The notes below the pieces were generated by a model. It saw only the letters and a list, made by a program, of their open reading frames with translations. It was not told the origin of the DNA and did no database searches. From Bacteroidales bacterium (lineage in GTDB: Bacteria > Bacteroidota > Bacteroidia > Bacteroidales > UBA932): a DNA stretch of 64,000 nt. Location of the stretch: positions 18,245 through 82,244 of the forward strand of contig JAFYYM010000074.1 in the NCBI GenBank assembly GCA_017557535.1. The letters run 5' to 3'. The translations under genes were made by a program, and so were the position numbers. Within the stretch, counting starts at the first letter, position 1; every line of letters begins with the position of its first letter. Positions 18,926-28,278 of this stretch are shown here, piece by piece.

Positions 18926-19858
18926 CTATTGATTGTAAGGTGTATAGGACATCCAGTCAGTCTCCAGTTCGTAGAGATATAAGGGCTTCTCAATGGATGC
19001 GGGATTGGTGTCTACCGGCCAGTTGTTGGTATGCCAGAAGTTTAGACGGTATCTTGTCCTCAGGCACGGGACGCCGTCTTTTGAAGGATGTCCAGGGAAG
19101 AGAGTCTGTCCTCCTTTATAGTCCCACAATACAACTTTATCACCTGTCTCGGGATGGATTATCCACCATACCAGATGGTCGGGATACCAGTCCCAACCAT
19201 AGGTGTAGAACTGCTTCGAAGCGTCGTAGCCTTCTATTGGATCAATAGTTTCCGGCAGGTTCTGGCAATCCGTAAGGGCGGTTCTGGGGATACGTTCCAC
19301 TGAGCCGTCAGGCAAACGGGTCTCACCTCTGAATGTGGTCTCCAGGATCTCGCCGGTGGCAAGATTGATGGTGCGTCCAACACGGTTCAGTGAGCCCCTC
19401 TTACCTGTCCAGGTGCCGATATATATGATTCTGGGATCGGCTAGAAGCCATTCGAAGTCAATCTCACTTAGTCCAGATTCCGGTTCGACATTGTAGGTGA
19501 AATATCCCACCACGGCACCTATATTAGGCTGAGCGTCTCTGGCGTTTGGGACCTTCAGCCTTGCTGAATAGCTACCGTAGAAAGTATAGTCTTTGGAGAT
19601 GATCTCCGGGCCTTTTCCGGCGCCCGCCGGATCTGCCGGATCGATGCGGTAGAGCATGATGTCCGTGCCGGCCTCGGTGAATGAGCGTATGCCGGAATAA
19701 TAACGAGAGTCATATCCGGATTGCCTGTAATTGTAGTCGAAGAATTCCGAGGTCTCATTTGAGAAATTCTCGGTGAAGGCTCCGTGGAACTTCGCTTCTT
19801 GCGCGAATACCTGCCCGGCAACCATAAGGAGCAGGGCACTGAGGGAGTATTTCATCAT
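18926..19858 (-). CDS. GH16-family exported glycoside hydrolase
   Basis: 310 residues with a signal peptide ending QVFAQ. The GH16 catalytic motif is visible as EIDFE (E132, D134, E136): the first Glu is the nucleophile and the last the acid/base. The downstream FYTYGWDWYPDHLVWWI is the usual conserved strand pair of this jelly-roll family. GH16 enzymes are endo-acting on beta-linked galactans or glucans, and some Bacteroides members cut mucin O-glycans or keratan-type chains. Its place beside GH20 and NagA/NagB favours an amino-sugar-containing glycan. Confidence 0.85.
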   Translation of the reverse strand: MMKYSLSALLLMVAGQVFAQEAKFHGAFTENFSNETSEFFDYNYRQSGYDSRYYSGIRSFTEAGTDIMLYRIDPADPAGAGKGPEIISKDYTFYGSYSARLKVPNARDAQPNIGAVVGYFTYNVEPESGLSEIDFEWLLADPRIIYIGTWTGKRGSLNRVGRTINLATGEILETTFRGETRLPDGSVERIPRTALTDCQNLPETIDPIEGYDASKQFYTYGWDWYPDHLVWWIIHPETGDKVVLWDYKGGQTLFPGHPSKDGVPCLRTRYRLNFWHTNNWPVDTNPASIEKPLYLYELETDWMSYTPYNQ

Positions 19859-19860
19859 CC

Positions 19861-20961
19861 TTATTCTTTAGCCATCTCTTTCATATATGAGAGAACCGCT
19901 TTCAGGGCCTTGGCATCGCTTCCGCCACGATTGTTTACCTCTTCTTTCCCATAATATGCCTTCAAGAAAGCGTTTGCCCCGCTCCATATCGTGTGGACGT
20001 AACCCTGAAGATACTTCTTAGTCTCACGGCTAGTCTGTGTGCGGAACTTTACCATGTCCTTAACCTGCTGGACGGAGGTCTCCGGGTTGCGATATCCGCA
20101 GGAGACAACAGGTAGGCCTTTCATGGCGAAATACACTCCCGAGAGGTCAGCCCGCTCGTAGTGCCAGTCGCAAATGAGGATATCCTTGGGAATCATGTCA
20201 ATGGCTCGCCAGGTCTCGTTGTAACTGGCTTCCCACTCGCCGAGTCCCGTGGTTCTTCCGTCGAGCAGCCTGTCTCCCCATATCATCAATTGCCTGCCTG
20301 AGAGGGCAAGATGGTCATGGATTGTGCGAACCTCTCCGGCATATAACTCAGCCCTGTCACGTCCCTTGCAACGTGGACACTCCTTCTCACCAAGATAAAA
20401 CACCTCGTCCATGCCAGCATGGAACGCATCGGTCTGGAATGCGTCACAAATCTCGTCGATTATGTCAAAGACAACCTTATGGACATCGGGATGGAGAGGA
20501 CAGTAGCTCTTGCAATATAATCCCTGCGGATTTGGCCAGCCTGTGTAGTCCTCTGTCTTAACGGATGGCGTCTCGTCGAACTCTGGATATGCCCTGAGAA
20601 GGGCATTGGTTTCTTTCGCCCAAGACTGATGCCCGAGGAGGTTAACATGGGGAACCAGCCGGATGCCATGCTCTCGGCAAACCGCCACAAGATTGTCAAC
20701 ATCAGCCTTGGAGAGAGGGTTCTTATCCCTGAGTTCCGGATGGGACTCGTAGGCATACCCCCAATCTACACGGAGAATCAAAAGATTCAGTTTCGCCGGG
20801 ACAAGTTCCTCCTCGATGAAACGGATGAAGGGTTTGACATCTTGGGGCGTGGGAGCGGCGACGGAGAGTCCCCTGATGGGAATTCTCTCGTCAAGGGTTT
20901 GAGCGATTGCGGTAATGCCTACGGACATTGAGGCCAGGAGGAGAAATAGAAGTTTTCTCAT
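19861..20961 (-). CDS. GH20-like exported beta-N-acetylhexosaminidase
   Basis: 366 residues, signal peptide ending ITAIAQ. The barrel carries the GH20 catalytic pair in FHAGMDEVFYLG (D185, E186): the Asp orients the substrate acetamido group and the Glu is the acid. Other barrel strands include RLVPHVNLLGHQSW and LMIWGDRLLDG. A CPRC motif near 195 may bind a metal or form a disulfide. It is shorter than classical GH20 enzymes because the N-terminal GH20b domain is absent. It would release terminal GlcNAc or GalNAc in the periplasm; the neighbouring acetyltransferase-like protein could supply N-acetylated ends. Confidence 0.82.
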   Translation of the reverse strand: MRKLLFLLLASMSVGITAIAQTLDERIPIRGLSVAAPTPQDVKPFIRFIEEELVPAKLNLLILRVDWGYAYESHPELRDKNPLSKADVDNLVAVCREHGIRLVPHVNLLGHQSWAKETNALLRAYPEFDETPSVKTEDYTGWPNPQGLYCKSYCPLHPDVHKVVFDIIDEICDAFQTDAFHAGMDEVFYLGEKECPRCKGRDRAELYAGEVRTIHDHLALSGRQLMIWGDRLLDGRTTGLGEWEASYNETWRAIDMIPKDILICDWHYERADLSGVYFAMKGLPVVSCGYRNPETSVQQVKDMVKFRTQTSRETKKYLQGYVHTIWSGANAFLKAYYGKEEVNNRGGSDAKALKAVLSYMKEMAKE

Positions 20962-20978
20962 GACATGGGATTTTAACT

Positions 20979-22175
20979 TTATATCTTCAATTTAAGACCA
21001 GCCTTGCCAAGAAGCCAGGCTGTTGCGATGCAGAGCATCGAGAACAGGGCGCATTTGAATATTCCTATACCTCCGGCTAACCAAGATGGCACAGCCGGGG
21101 ACAGAGCTCTCCATAGCGCGTAATAGAGGTAGGGCATCATGTATACCGTCAGGGTAGCCGTTCCCGCAGGACTCAATGGCTTGAACCAGCCTGTCCAGTC
21201 ACGCTTGTCAAGCCATCTGAGCAGGGTGTAGAATGCCACGGAAATCGCGGAAACATATAAGCACCAAGGGAGGGTCCCGATTATCTTGGATGTGATCCAG
21301 AACTGGTGAGACCCCCATCCTAAAAGGGCTAGCGCGGAAGCCGCCGCAACCCCGACGCAGATACGGCGAGAGCCCTCTTTCCCGGACAGGCGCCTGTCGG
21401 TGAGTGTGGTGACCATGCCTCCCAGGACCATCAATGCGCTTGATCCGTTTCCAAGGTGAATCGCGCGGGAGAAATCGGAGATGAAATTGCCACCTCCAAT
21501 CAAGCCCTCACCGCCTCGCAGGTTGGTCGTGAGCATATTCAAGACACAAACCGCCAGCCAAAGCACAGCGATTACCCAGGGCTTTTTCCGGCATAACATC
21601 CATGCGGTCGCGCAGAACAAGTACGCCCATCCGATTAATCCCAGTATTCCCCACCAACTCGCCCGGAAATAGCCTCCTTCGCCGTCACGGAAGGTAAAGG
21701 CAAGTAGGGCCAATATGACTATCCCTGCTGCTTGCAACCACTTTTTTGGCTTAAAATCAACCGGATACTGGTTCCATACCAGGAAAAAGCCCAGCACCAT
21801 AAAGATCCAGTAGAGTCCTTTCCCATAACCTCCTATCGGAGCGAAACCAGCCTCGGAGTTGACGGTGAAAACTCCCATCAGAATCAGGGCTAGTGACCGC
21901 AGGAATATATGGCCGAAAATTCCCTCGCCTGATTGCCCCTTTGAGAATCTGCGTTCCAGGGCGTAGGGAATGGACATTCCCACAGAGAAAAGGAACATGG
22001 GGAACACAATGTCGGCCAGACCCATTCCATCTTGAGCGGCTTTGGTATGGCCTATCCATTCAGGGACATTGCCAACAGACCAGAGGTCATTCACCAACAC
22101 CATCAGGAACATGGTGAGTCCCCGGAACATGTCTATAGCGCGGTTGCGCTTCTGAAGTGAACCGTCTTCCGGCAT
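20979..22175 (-). CDS. Polytopic membrane acyltransferase-like protein (DUF5009, NagX/HGSNAT family)
   Basis: 398 residues with about 10 predicted transmembrane helices. The N-terminal RNRAIDMFRGLTMFLMVLVN and DIVFPMFLFSVGMSIPYAL match the family that includes the lysosomal heparan-alpha-glucosaminide N-acetyltransferase and bacterial NagX/DUF5009. In the lysosome the enzyme acetylates terminal glucosamine across the membrane so that a hexosaminidase can remove it. Here the gene is directly upstream of a GH20 hexosaminidase, which makes the same logic attractive, though it is inference. Confidence 0.8.
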   Translation of the reverse strand: MPEDGSLQKRNRAIDMFRGLTMFLMVLVNDLWSVGNVPEWIGHTKAAQDGMGLADIVFPMFLFSVGMSIPYALERRFSKGQSGEGIFGHIFLRSLALILMGVFTVNSEAGFAPIGGYGKGLYWIFMVLGFFLVWNQYPVDFKPKKWLQAAGIVILALLAFTFRDGEGGYFRASWWGILGLIGWAYLFCATAWMLCRKKPWVIAVLWLAVCVLNMLTTNLRGGEGLIGGGNFISDFSRAIHLGNGSSALMVLGGMVTTLTDRRLSGKEGSRRICVGVAAASALALLGWGSHQFWITSKIIGTLPWCLYVSAISVAFYTLLRWLDKRDWTGWFKPLSPAGTATLTVYMMPYLYYALWRALSPAVPSWLAGGIGIFKCALFSMLCIATAWLLGKAGLKLKI

Positions 22176-22194
22176 GCTCTACTGATATGTGGAA

Positions 22195-22956
22195 TTACAG
22201 GTCGTCAATAGGATTCCTTCCAAGTGTTCCTGTGGAACTCGTCGAAGCAAGGCTTGAATACTTCAAGATCACATGCCAGGAAGATTGATTCCTGACGTCA
22301 GCGTCCAGGGTGATGGATCCATTCGGGAGGTTGTAAACGGCGACATTGCTCCCTGTTGAGGTCACCGGTTCAATGCCATATTTCTGGGTGAGAGAAGCCT
22401 GGAGCGAATCGTATGCCTTCTCCAGGTTGTCCCAATCAGAGATAACCGGGAAGTCAACACGAACTTCGCTGACCGGGTTATTGCCTGAAGGCGTCACTTT
22501 ACATCCGCTATATCCAGCGAAATCACCGGAATAAGTACCGTTGCCAGCGCTCTTGAAGCCAGCCTTGACCAATTCGTTTCCGAAGACCGAAAGCGAGCCT
22601 TTGATGGGAATTCCCTTGAATGTCAGAGGGGAAGACGCAGTGGCCGGAGTGGTGGATGTCGTTGAAGGAACATTGATGGTTGCCGAGGGCTCATCATCAT
22701 CTCCGATACCAAGCTGCCTCTCCAGATCTTTGATGTCCTTGGGGACATCCTTGTCGGACTTCTTCTCCGATGATTTCTTCTCGGAATCCTTTTTGGGACT
22801 GAACCAGCCTCCATCCGTATCCTCAGTCTTCTCTGTGTTCTCGGTTCCTCCCAGTCCTCCGGGCAGGGAGATCACGTTCCCGTAATGGTCGGAGCAATAT
22901 TTCACGGCAAGATATGCTACCGCGACGATCAAAACAAGTCTAATAAGTCTTTTCAT
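22195..22956 (-). CDS. Membrane-anchored hypothetical protein with charged linker
   Basis: 253 residues. One N-terminal transmembrane helix (LIRLVLIVAVAYLAVKY) is followed by a Lys/Glu/Asp/Ser-rich linker (residues 45-85) and a Ser/Thr/Pro stretch. The C-terminal domain (about 110-235) begins LTFKGIPIKGSLSVFGNEL and contains GDFAGYSGCKV, a motif combination I recall from small Bacteroidota proteins of unknown function. It lies in the amino-sugar operon with 19 and 34 base gaps to its neighbours but has no visible catalytic residues. It may be unrelated to sugar use. Confidence 0.6.
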   Translation of the reverse strand: MKRLIRLVLIVAVAYLAVKYCSDHYGNVISLPGGLGGTENTEKTEDTDGGWFSPKKDSEKKSSEKKSDKDVPKDIKDLERQLGIGDDDEPSATINVPSTTSTTPATASSPLTFKGIPIKGSLSVFGNELVKAGFKSAGNGTYSGDFAGYSGCKVTPSGNNPVSEVRVDFPVISDWDNLEKAYDSLQASLTQKYGIEPVTSTGSNVAVYNLPNGSITLDADVRNQSSWHVILKYSSLASTSSTGTLGRNPIDDL

Positions 22957-22990
22957 GTCCGATTGGTTTTCTGTATAACAAATATAATAA

Positions 22991-23668
22991 TCAATTCAAT
23001 TCCTTGATGCGGATGTCGCGGAATTGAACGGAATTGTCGTGGTCCTGGATCAGGATGTGGCCGCTCTCGAACTTACCGAAACCTTCCCGTGAGGCGAATT
23101 TGCTCTTCGCCACGGCCTCGTCGAACTCTTTCGAGAAACGGTCATACTCGACAATCTTGACTCCGTTCAGATAGTGCTCCACATGCCCTCCGCACACTTT
23201 GATTTTCAGCTTGTTCCAGTTGTCGTTCTTGAATCCGGCCTTGCTTTTGTCAGCCGGAAGCACGTCGTAGAGAGATCCGGTCAGCCTATCATCTTCCAGG
23301 AACTCCACTTGCTCGCTGAAATCCTTGTCATCGATAATCTGGTATTCGCAGCCTATGCTCGGGTCATCGAAAGTCCCCGGGTTGATGAAATACTTGATCC
23401 CGCTGTTTGACAGGGGAGAGAGCTTGAATTCAGCCGAGAGGATGAAGTTGCCATATACCTTCCTGGTCATGATGTCTCCTCCCCTTACTCCTTCGGGATT
23501 GGAGGTGAGTATACCGTCCTTCAGGGACCATCCGACTTCAGGGAAGAAGTCACCGTTAACACTCTGCCAACCCTCAAATGAGTCCCCTTTGAACAGGGGA
23601 GTCCAACGGGAGCATCCCGCCAGGAGGATTGAGGCCAAGATGAATACAATAAGAGAGAACCTTTTCAT
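22991..23668 (-). CDS. DUF1080 lipoprotein (3-keto-disaccharide hydrolase family)
   Basis: 225 residues from ATG 23668; an in-frame TTG two codons earlier is less likely. The lipobox ILLAGC marks a lipoprotein. The jelly-roll signature WTPLFKGDSFEGWQS, SNSGIKYF and the late WNKLKIKVCGGHVEHYLNG are typical of DUF1080 (PF06439). Characterised members cleave or eliminate 3-keto-glycosides made by Gfo/Idh/MocA-type oxidoreductases. One such oxidoreductase is encoded 12 bases upstream, so the pair probably acts in sequence on one substrate. Two further DUF1080 genes occur at 38394 and 56698. Confidence 0.85.
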   Translation of the reverse strand: MKRFSLIVFILASILLAGCSRWTPLFKGDSFEGWQSVNGDFFPEVGWSLKDGILTSNPEGVRGGDIMTRKVYGNFILSAEFKLSPLSNSGIKYFINPGTFDDPSIGCEYQIIDDKDFSEQVEFLEDDRLTGSLYDVLPADKSKAGFKNDNWNKLKIKVCGGHVEHYLNGVKIVEYDRFSKEFDEAVAKSKFASREGFGKFESGHILIQDHDNSVQFRDIRIKELN

Positions 23669-23680
23669 AACCAATTATTT

Positions 23681-25063
23681 CTAAAAAATCTTAGGCTCCC
23701 ATCCCGGTTCGTAATCGCGTCCCCAGTATTTCTGGGCTTCGGGATCTCCGATTATGAATCCGTTTGTGGGATTAATCTGGATTGAATGTCCAACCCTCAT
23801 GGCGATATTCGAGAACTGTACCAGCTGGGTGCTCTTGCATGCTTCCTCAAGAGTTGAATTCAGGGGAGTGCCCTGACGGATGGCATCAAACCAATTCTGG
23901 AAATGGAAGGCGTCGAGTTGCTCGGAAGGATTCTGGAGATCCCCGTCCTGGAACTTGATCTCGCTCACAGCCGTCCTGAGGACCTTTCCCTTGCCGTCGA
24001 GCACCTTATATTCGTTTCCTCCGCTGATAATTATTGAGCCATTTTCCCCAAAGAATTGTATTCCAGTGGAGTAACCTTCGACCGGGACGGCGTTGCAGCT
24101 GCGGCCCTCCCAGGAGCCCGCCCCCTTGTCGCCGAACTGGAATGTGACCATTTGTGTGTCAAAGGCTTCCCAGTCATCATCGTACCGCCACCTTCCTCCG
24201 ACGGAGTTGACTTGCGTTGGATAGTCGACACCGAGGCCCCATCTGATGACATCAACGAAATGGGTTCCGTTATTCAAGGCTTCCCCAGTCCCCCAATTCC
24301 AGAACCAATGCCAATTGTAATGCACAATATTGTCCTTGAAATCATGCACTCTTGGTGCAGGTCCCTGCCAGAGGTCCCAGTCCAGATTGGATGGTACAGG
24401 GACAACCTTGCCTCTGCCGATAGAAGGCCTGTCAGTCGCATACCACGATTTAGCGTAGTGCACAGCTCCGATAGCTCCATCGTGTATTTCCTGGATGGCT
24501 TCCCGGACCCTGGGCCAGGAACGCCTCTGGTTGCCCACAGTAACCACTATCTCAGGATGTTTGGCGGCGACGTTGAGGAGCATGTAGTTCTCCGCCGGAT
24601 TGTGGGAAGTGGGTTTTTCAAGATACACATGCTTGCCGGCTTCGATGGCCATGATGGCGGCGGGAGCATGCCAGTGGTCCGGCATGGCGATCACAACTCC
24701 GTCAATCTCAGGAATTTCCAGGAGTTTCCTGATATCCTTTACTCCGACGGGACTTTTGCCAGTGATTATCTGGACTTCTTCCTGACATGCGGCCAAGGCG
24801 TTCGAATCACAGTCGCAGAGGTGAGTGACCTCGCACAGGGGCATCTTGGAGAAATTCTTGGCGAGGGCCTTGCCACGGGAATTGACTCCGATTACCGCAA
24901 GGCGGATGACGTCGTTAGCGCCTATGACCCGCTTTCCGGCGGGTGCTTCAACCTTTTTCTTTTTCCTGTCGCCGGCTTCGAGGCTGACTCCCTGGCCAAG
25001 ACCAAGGGCCACGGATGCCAGAGCGGTGTTCTTGATGAAATCTCTTCTGGTTGTCATATTCAT
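23681..25063 (-). CDS. Tat-exported Gfo/Idh/MocA family oxidoreductase
   Basis: 460 residues from ATG 25063, or 458 from 25057. A Tat signal (TRRDFIKNTALASVALGLG) precedes a Lys-rich linker. The NAD(P) fold begins IRLAVIGVNSRGK and carries LEKPTSHNP, the family's EKP motif; the C-terminal domain has HWFWNWGTGEALNNGTHFVD. It is probably the sugar 3-dehydrogenase partner of the adjacent DUF1080 lipoprotein. The stop of nagB lies 10 bases before this start; an earlier in-frame TTG would overlap nagB and was not used. Confidence 0.86.
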   Translation of the reverse strand: MNMTTRRDFIKNTALASVALGLGQGVSLEAGDRKKKKVEAPAGKRVIGANDVIRLAVIGVNSRGKALAKNFSKMPLCEVTHLCDCDSNALAACQEEVQIITGKSPVGVKDIRKLLEIPEIDGVVIAMPDHWHAPAAIMAIEAGKHVYLEKPTSHNPAENYMLLNVAAKHPEIVVTVGNQRRSWPRVREAIQEIHDGAIGAVHYAKSWYATDRPSIGRGKVVPVPSNLDWDLWQGPAPRVHDFKDNIVHYNWHWFWNWGTGEALNNGTHFVDVIRWGLGVDYPTQVNSVGGRWRYDDDWEAFDTQMVTFQFGDKGAGSWEGRSCNAVPVEGYSTGIQFFGENGSIIISGGNEYKVLDGKGKVLRTAVSEIKFQDGDLQNPSEQLDAFHFQNWFDAIRQGTPLNSTLEEACKSTQLVQFSNIAMRVGHSIQINPTNGFIIGDPEAQKYWGRDYEPGWEPKIF

Positions 25064-25073
25064 TGTCTTTTGA

Positions 25074-25841
25074 TTAATCCAATACAAAGCGGCCGCTGTC
25101 CCGGTCGAGATACAAAGTGGCGCTTTCGTGGCGGCGTAGGATTGACGCCGGACATACTTCTGAAATGGGGCCTTTAAGCATCGCTCTGGCGGCTTCGGCC
25201 TTGGTTTTCGCCGGGACGACGCAGAACAGGTGGTCAGCCCCGAAAAGAACCGGGCAGGTCAGTGTGAGGGCATATTCCGGGACTTCCTCCAGGGTGCTGA
25301 AACATCCGTCATGAACCTGCTGAGTCCTGCATTTAAGGTCAAGGTCAACCTCTTTGATGCGGAGAGGGTCGTTGAAATCAGCCACATGGGGATCATTGAA
25401 GGCGATATGGCCATTTTCTCCTATTCCCATGAACACTATGTCTATGTGCCGTTCCGACAGTATCTTGTCATATCTGGCTACCGCTTCTTCCTTAGGAAGT
25501 TGGGAGCCTATGTAAAAGACTTCCTTGAAAGGGACCTTTTCGAATATTGCCCGCTTGAGGAAGTTGCCGAAGCCCTGGGGGGCGTTTTCCGGCAATCCCA
25601 CATATTCATCCATGTGAAGGGCGGAAACCCGTCCCCAGTCAATTCCTCCGGCCTTTGAGAGGGCTGCCAGGAATTCATTCTGCGAAGGGGCGGCAGCGAA
25701 CACAACGTTAACTTCTTCTTTCCTGGAGAGGATATTCCTAAGGCAGGTGGCCGCTTCGCTGGCGGCCGCCTCTCCCATAGACTCCCTGCTGTCGAAGACT
25801 TTTACAGATAGCCTGTCGACCTTGAAATTCTTTATCAGCAT
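25074..25841 (-). CDS. nagB: Glucosamine-6-phosphate deaminase
   Basis: 255 residues, cytoplasmic. Family motifs are in place: HMDEYVGLP (phosphosugar and catalytic Asp region) and FMGIGENGHIAFNDP (catalytic His loop). It converts GlcN-6-P to fructose-6-P plus ammonia and is the exit of the amino-sugar route into glycolysis. Length and motifs match the NagB family, though the sequence drifts from the classical E. coli type and could act on galactosamine-6-P. It overlaps the second nagA by 7 bases, so the two are translationally linked. Confidence 0.9.
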   Translation of the reverse strand: MLIKNFKVDRLSVKVFDSRESMGEAAASEAATCLRNILSRKEEVNVVFAAAPSQNEFLAALSKAGGIDWGRVSALHMDEYVGLPENAPQGFGNFLKRAIFEKVPFKEVFYIGSQLPKEEAVARYDKILSERHIDIVFMGIGENGHIAFNDPHVADFNDPLRIKEVDLDLKCRTQQVHDGCFSTLEEVPEYALTLTCPVLFGADHLFCVVPAKTKAEAARAMLKGPISEVCPASILRRHESATLYLDRDSGRFVLD

Positions 25842-27016
25842 TTGTGGATAGTTTTTCCTTTGATGATTGTTCTCTTGATATTTATGCCTTCGTCGAAGAT
25901 GACGATGTCCGCGTCTTTTCCGCTCTCGAGGCTTCCTTTGCGGTCCTGGATGCCCATGAACCTGGCGGGATTAGCTGAAGCCATCTGAACGGATTGCTCC
26001 AGGGTACATCCGCCGTCACGGATCAGGGTGCGAACCAGCCTGTCCGTAGTAGCGACGCTGCCCGCAAAAGCACTCCTGTCCATAAGTTTCGCCACACCGT
26101 CTTCCACGATCACGTCTTGTCCGGTCTCAAGGTCTCCGAGCTTGTAGATTCCGTCCGGCATTCCGGCAGCCCGCATGGAATCCGTGATAAGGGCGATACT
26201 GTCTACTCCTCGGATCCTGAGTATCATTCGGAGCAAAGTGGACGGGACGTGTATTCCGTCTCCAATAATCTCAAGGGATATTCCTTCCTGATAGTAGCCA
26301 TATTCCAGCGTCCCTGCCACGCGGTAAGCGTTTCGGCGGACGATGGTGCTCATGCAGGAGAAGAAATGAGTCATGTGCCTGGCTCCTGCCTTGAAGGCAG
26401 CGTCACACTCGTCAAACGTGGCATTGGTGTGACCAATCGAGGCCAATACGCCCCTGCGGGAAAGTTCGGCGGCGAAAGCTGGCGCTCCTTCAAGTTCCGG
26501 TGAGAAACTCCAGCGGGCTATGTCCGGGCAACGGTCCAGGATGTCGCGGTATTCTTCCGGACGGGGATTCCGTAGATAACGTGAATCCTGGGCTCCCGCC
26601 TGCTCGGGGGAAAAATAAGGTCCTTCGAGATGAATCCCTCCGAATTGGGCGCCTTCTGCGTTTGCTTTGCGGGCGTCTCGATACACTTCGAAGGAACGGA
26701 ACAACACCTCATTGCCGCAAGTCAACGTGGTAGGATAAAGGAGTGTGGTTCCGTGAATGGCGTGCATGCGGGCCGCTGTGAGATAGGCCTCCACCGTGCC
26801 GTCCATGAAGTCGGCTCCTCCAGCTCCATGGGTGTGGATATCGATGAATCCTGGGGAAACATAACATCCTGAGGCGTCGATGACCTCGTCAGCGTCTGAA
26901 GGCGCTTCGTCGGCCAGGCCTAGAATGATACCGTCCTTGAATAACAGCACCTTCCGGCATTCTCCGCCCGGAGTGATAATTTTTCCTCCGGTTATGGCTG
27001 TCTTACCTTCTTTCAT
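25835..27016 (-). CDS. nagA: N-acetylglucosamine-6-phosphate deacetylase, copy 2
   Basis: 393 residues. The amidohydrolase metal site is visible as HTH (H61, H63 in GFIDIHTHGAGG), with HLEGPYFSP, ARHMTHFFSCMS and ALITDSMRAAG following. It overlaps nagB by 7 bases and the permease gene by 4, so import, deacetylation and deamination are directly coupled. This copy, rather than the one at 17753, is the probable partner of NagB. The paired paralogue at the other end of the operon may serve a different acetamido sugar phosphate. Confidence 0.92.
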   Translation of the reverse strand: MKEGKTAITGGKIITPGGECRKVLLFKDGIILGLADEAPSDADEVIDASGCYVSPGFIDIHTHGAGGADFMDGTVEAYLTAARMHAIHGTTLLYPTTLTCGNEVLFRSFEVYRDARKANAEGAQFGGIHLEGPYFSPEQAGAQDSRYLRNPRPEEYRDILDRCPDIARWSFSPELEGAPAFAAELSRRGVLASIGHTNATFDECDAAFKAGARHMTHFFSCMSTIVRRNAYRVAGTLEYGYYQEGISLEIIGDGIHVPSTLLRMILRIRGVDSIALITDSMRAAGMPDGIYKLGDLETGQDVIVEDGVAKLMDRSAFAGSVATTDRLVRTLIRDGGCTLEQSVQMASANPARFMGIQDRKGSLESGKDADIVIFDEGINIKRTIIKGKTIHKC

Positions 27017-28278
27017 ATCGTGTCTTTTCGGATTTTATGGCCGTAAACCGCATAGAATATCATGTAGACGAAGCAAGGAATAAGGAGCCAATAGGCAGCA
27101 TGTTCTCCAAGGCGGTCGGCCTCAAGTCCGTATAGAAGGGACATGATGGCGTTGCCGCAAAGAGCCATCACTAACAGCGAAGACCCAAGATTGGTCCATC
27201 GTCCCAGTCCTTTGATGGCCAAAGGCCAAATGCCTGCGTATATCAAGGAATTAGGAATTCCCAGCAACACGAGGAACCAGATGGATGCCTTTGGCGGAAA
27301 AGCCAGGACCATAATTGACAGTACCAGACCTGCGACCGTGCATATAAGCAGGGCGGTTTGCTGGCTGAGATATTTGGGTATGGTGATAATCCCTATCAAG
27401 TAGCCTACAAGGATACAACCCAGGGTGTAGGAAGGGAATAGCTTCGCGGTGTCCAGGTCCATGCCAAGACTTTGGGCGTAGCTGATTATTGTGCTGATTG
27501 TGATCTGCTGGGAGCCGACATGGGCAAAGAGGGCCAGAACTCCAAGGATTAGGTATGGATATGCGAATATGGATTTCCTGTCAGTTCCCTCCGATGATGA
27601 GAGATTATCCCGTCCAGGATTGATGTCCGGCAGCGCGGAATAGCGGAATACGAAAGCGAACAGAACCAGCAGTATAGCAAGGACAATATAAGGCGGGATC
27701 ACACCTCGGACAAGTTCGTCCAATGCGGCTTCTTTTGCCTGTCCTGTCAGGCTGCCCTGGCCGATCAGGTCCATTGTGGCCTTGTCTTGAGGTCGTATCA
27801 CCAGTGCGGCGAAAACCAGAGGAGCTATTATTCCCGCGAACTTGTTGCATACTCCCATCACACTTATCCGCCTGGCTGCGCTTTCCTCCGGACCAATGAT
27901 GGTGACGAATGGATTGGCTACTGTCTGGAGAATGGCTAGCGCCGTTCCCATTGTGAATAGGGCAAGCAGGAACAGGCCGTATGTCCTGGTCAAGGCGGCC
28001 GGCCAGAAGAGAAGAGCTCCCAAAGCGAGGATCAGCAATCCGATGACACCGCCTTTTTTCAATCCGGTGCGATTCAACAACAGTGCGGCCGGGATTGTCA
28101 TGACAAGGTATGCGATGTAGAACGCGAAGGTGACCAGATAGCTTTGGAAACCGGTCTTGAGATCGCAGGCGACCTTGAAATAGGGAACAAGGATTGAATT
28201 AACCCATGAAACAAGGCCGAAAATGAAGAACAGGCTCGCCAGCATCACCAGCGAGAGGATGTACTCCCTTCGTTTCAT
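27013..28278 (-). CDS. FHS-family MFS sugar permease, probable N-acetylglucosamine transporter
   Basis: 421 residues with 12 predicted helices. The opening SLVMLASLFFIFGLVSWVN and the conserved LQTVANPFVTIIGPEESAARR are typical of the fucose/glucose/GlcNAc (FHS) branch of the major facilitator superfamily, as in FucP and NagP. These carry sugars with protons. Because it overlaps nagA by 4 bases and the upstream gene by 4, GlcNAc or a related amino sugar is the likely cargo. A separate kinase is needed to make GlcNAc-6-P; none is in this operon. Confidence 0.88.
   Translation of the reverse strand: MKRREYILSLVMLASLFFIFGLVSWVNSILVPYFKVACDLKTGFQSYLVTFAFYIAYLVMTIPAALLLNRTGLKKGGVIGLLILALGALLFWPAALTRTYGLFLLALFTMGTALAILQTVANPFVTIIGPEESAARRISVMGVCNKFAGIIAPLVFAALVIRPQDKATMDLIGQGSLTGQAKEAALDELVRGVIPPYIVLAILLVLFAFVFRYSALPDINPGRDNLSSSEGTDRKSIFAYPYLILGVLALFAHVGSQQITISTIISYAQSLGMDLDTAKLFPSYTLGCILVGYLIGIITIPKYLSQQTALLICTVAGLVLSIMVLAFPPKASIWFLVLLGIPNSLIYAGIWPLAIKGLGRWTNLGSSLLVMALCGNAIMSLLYGLEADRLGEHAAYWLLIPCFVYMIFYAVYGHKIRKDTI

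Noticed and set aside
24056-25177. Long plus-strand frame (373 codons) opposite the Gfo/Idh/MocA and nagB genes
   Set aside because: It is an antisense shadow of two well-supported genes, with no start context or domain.
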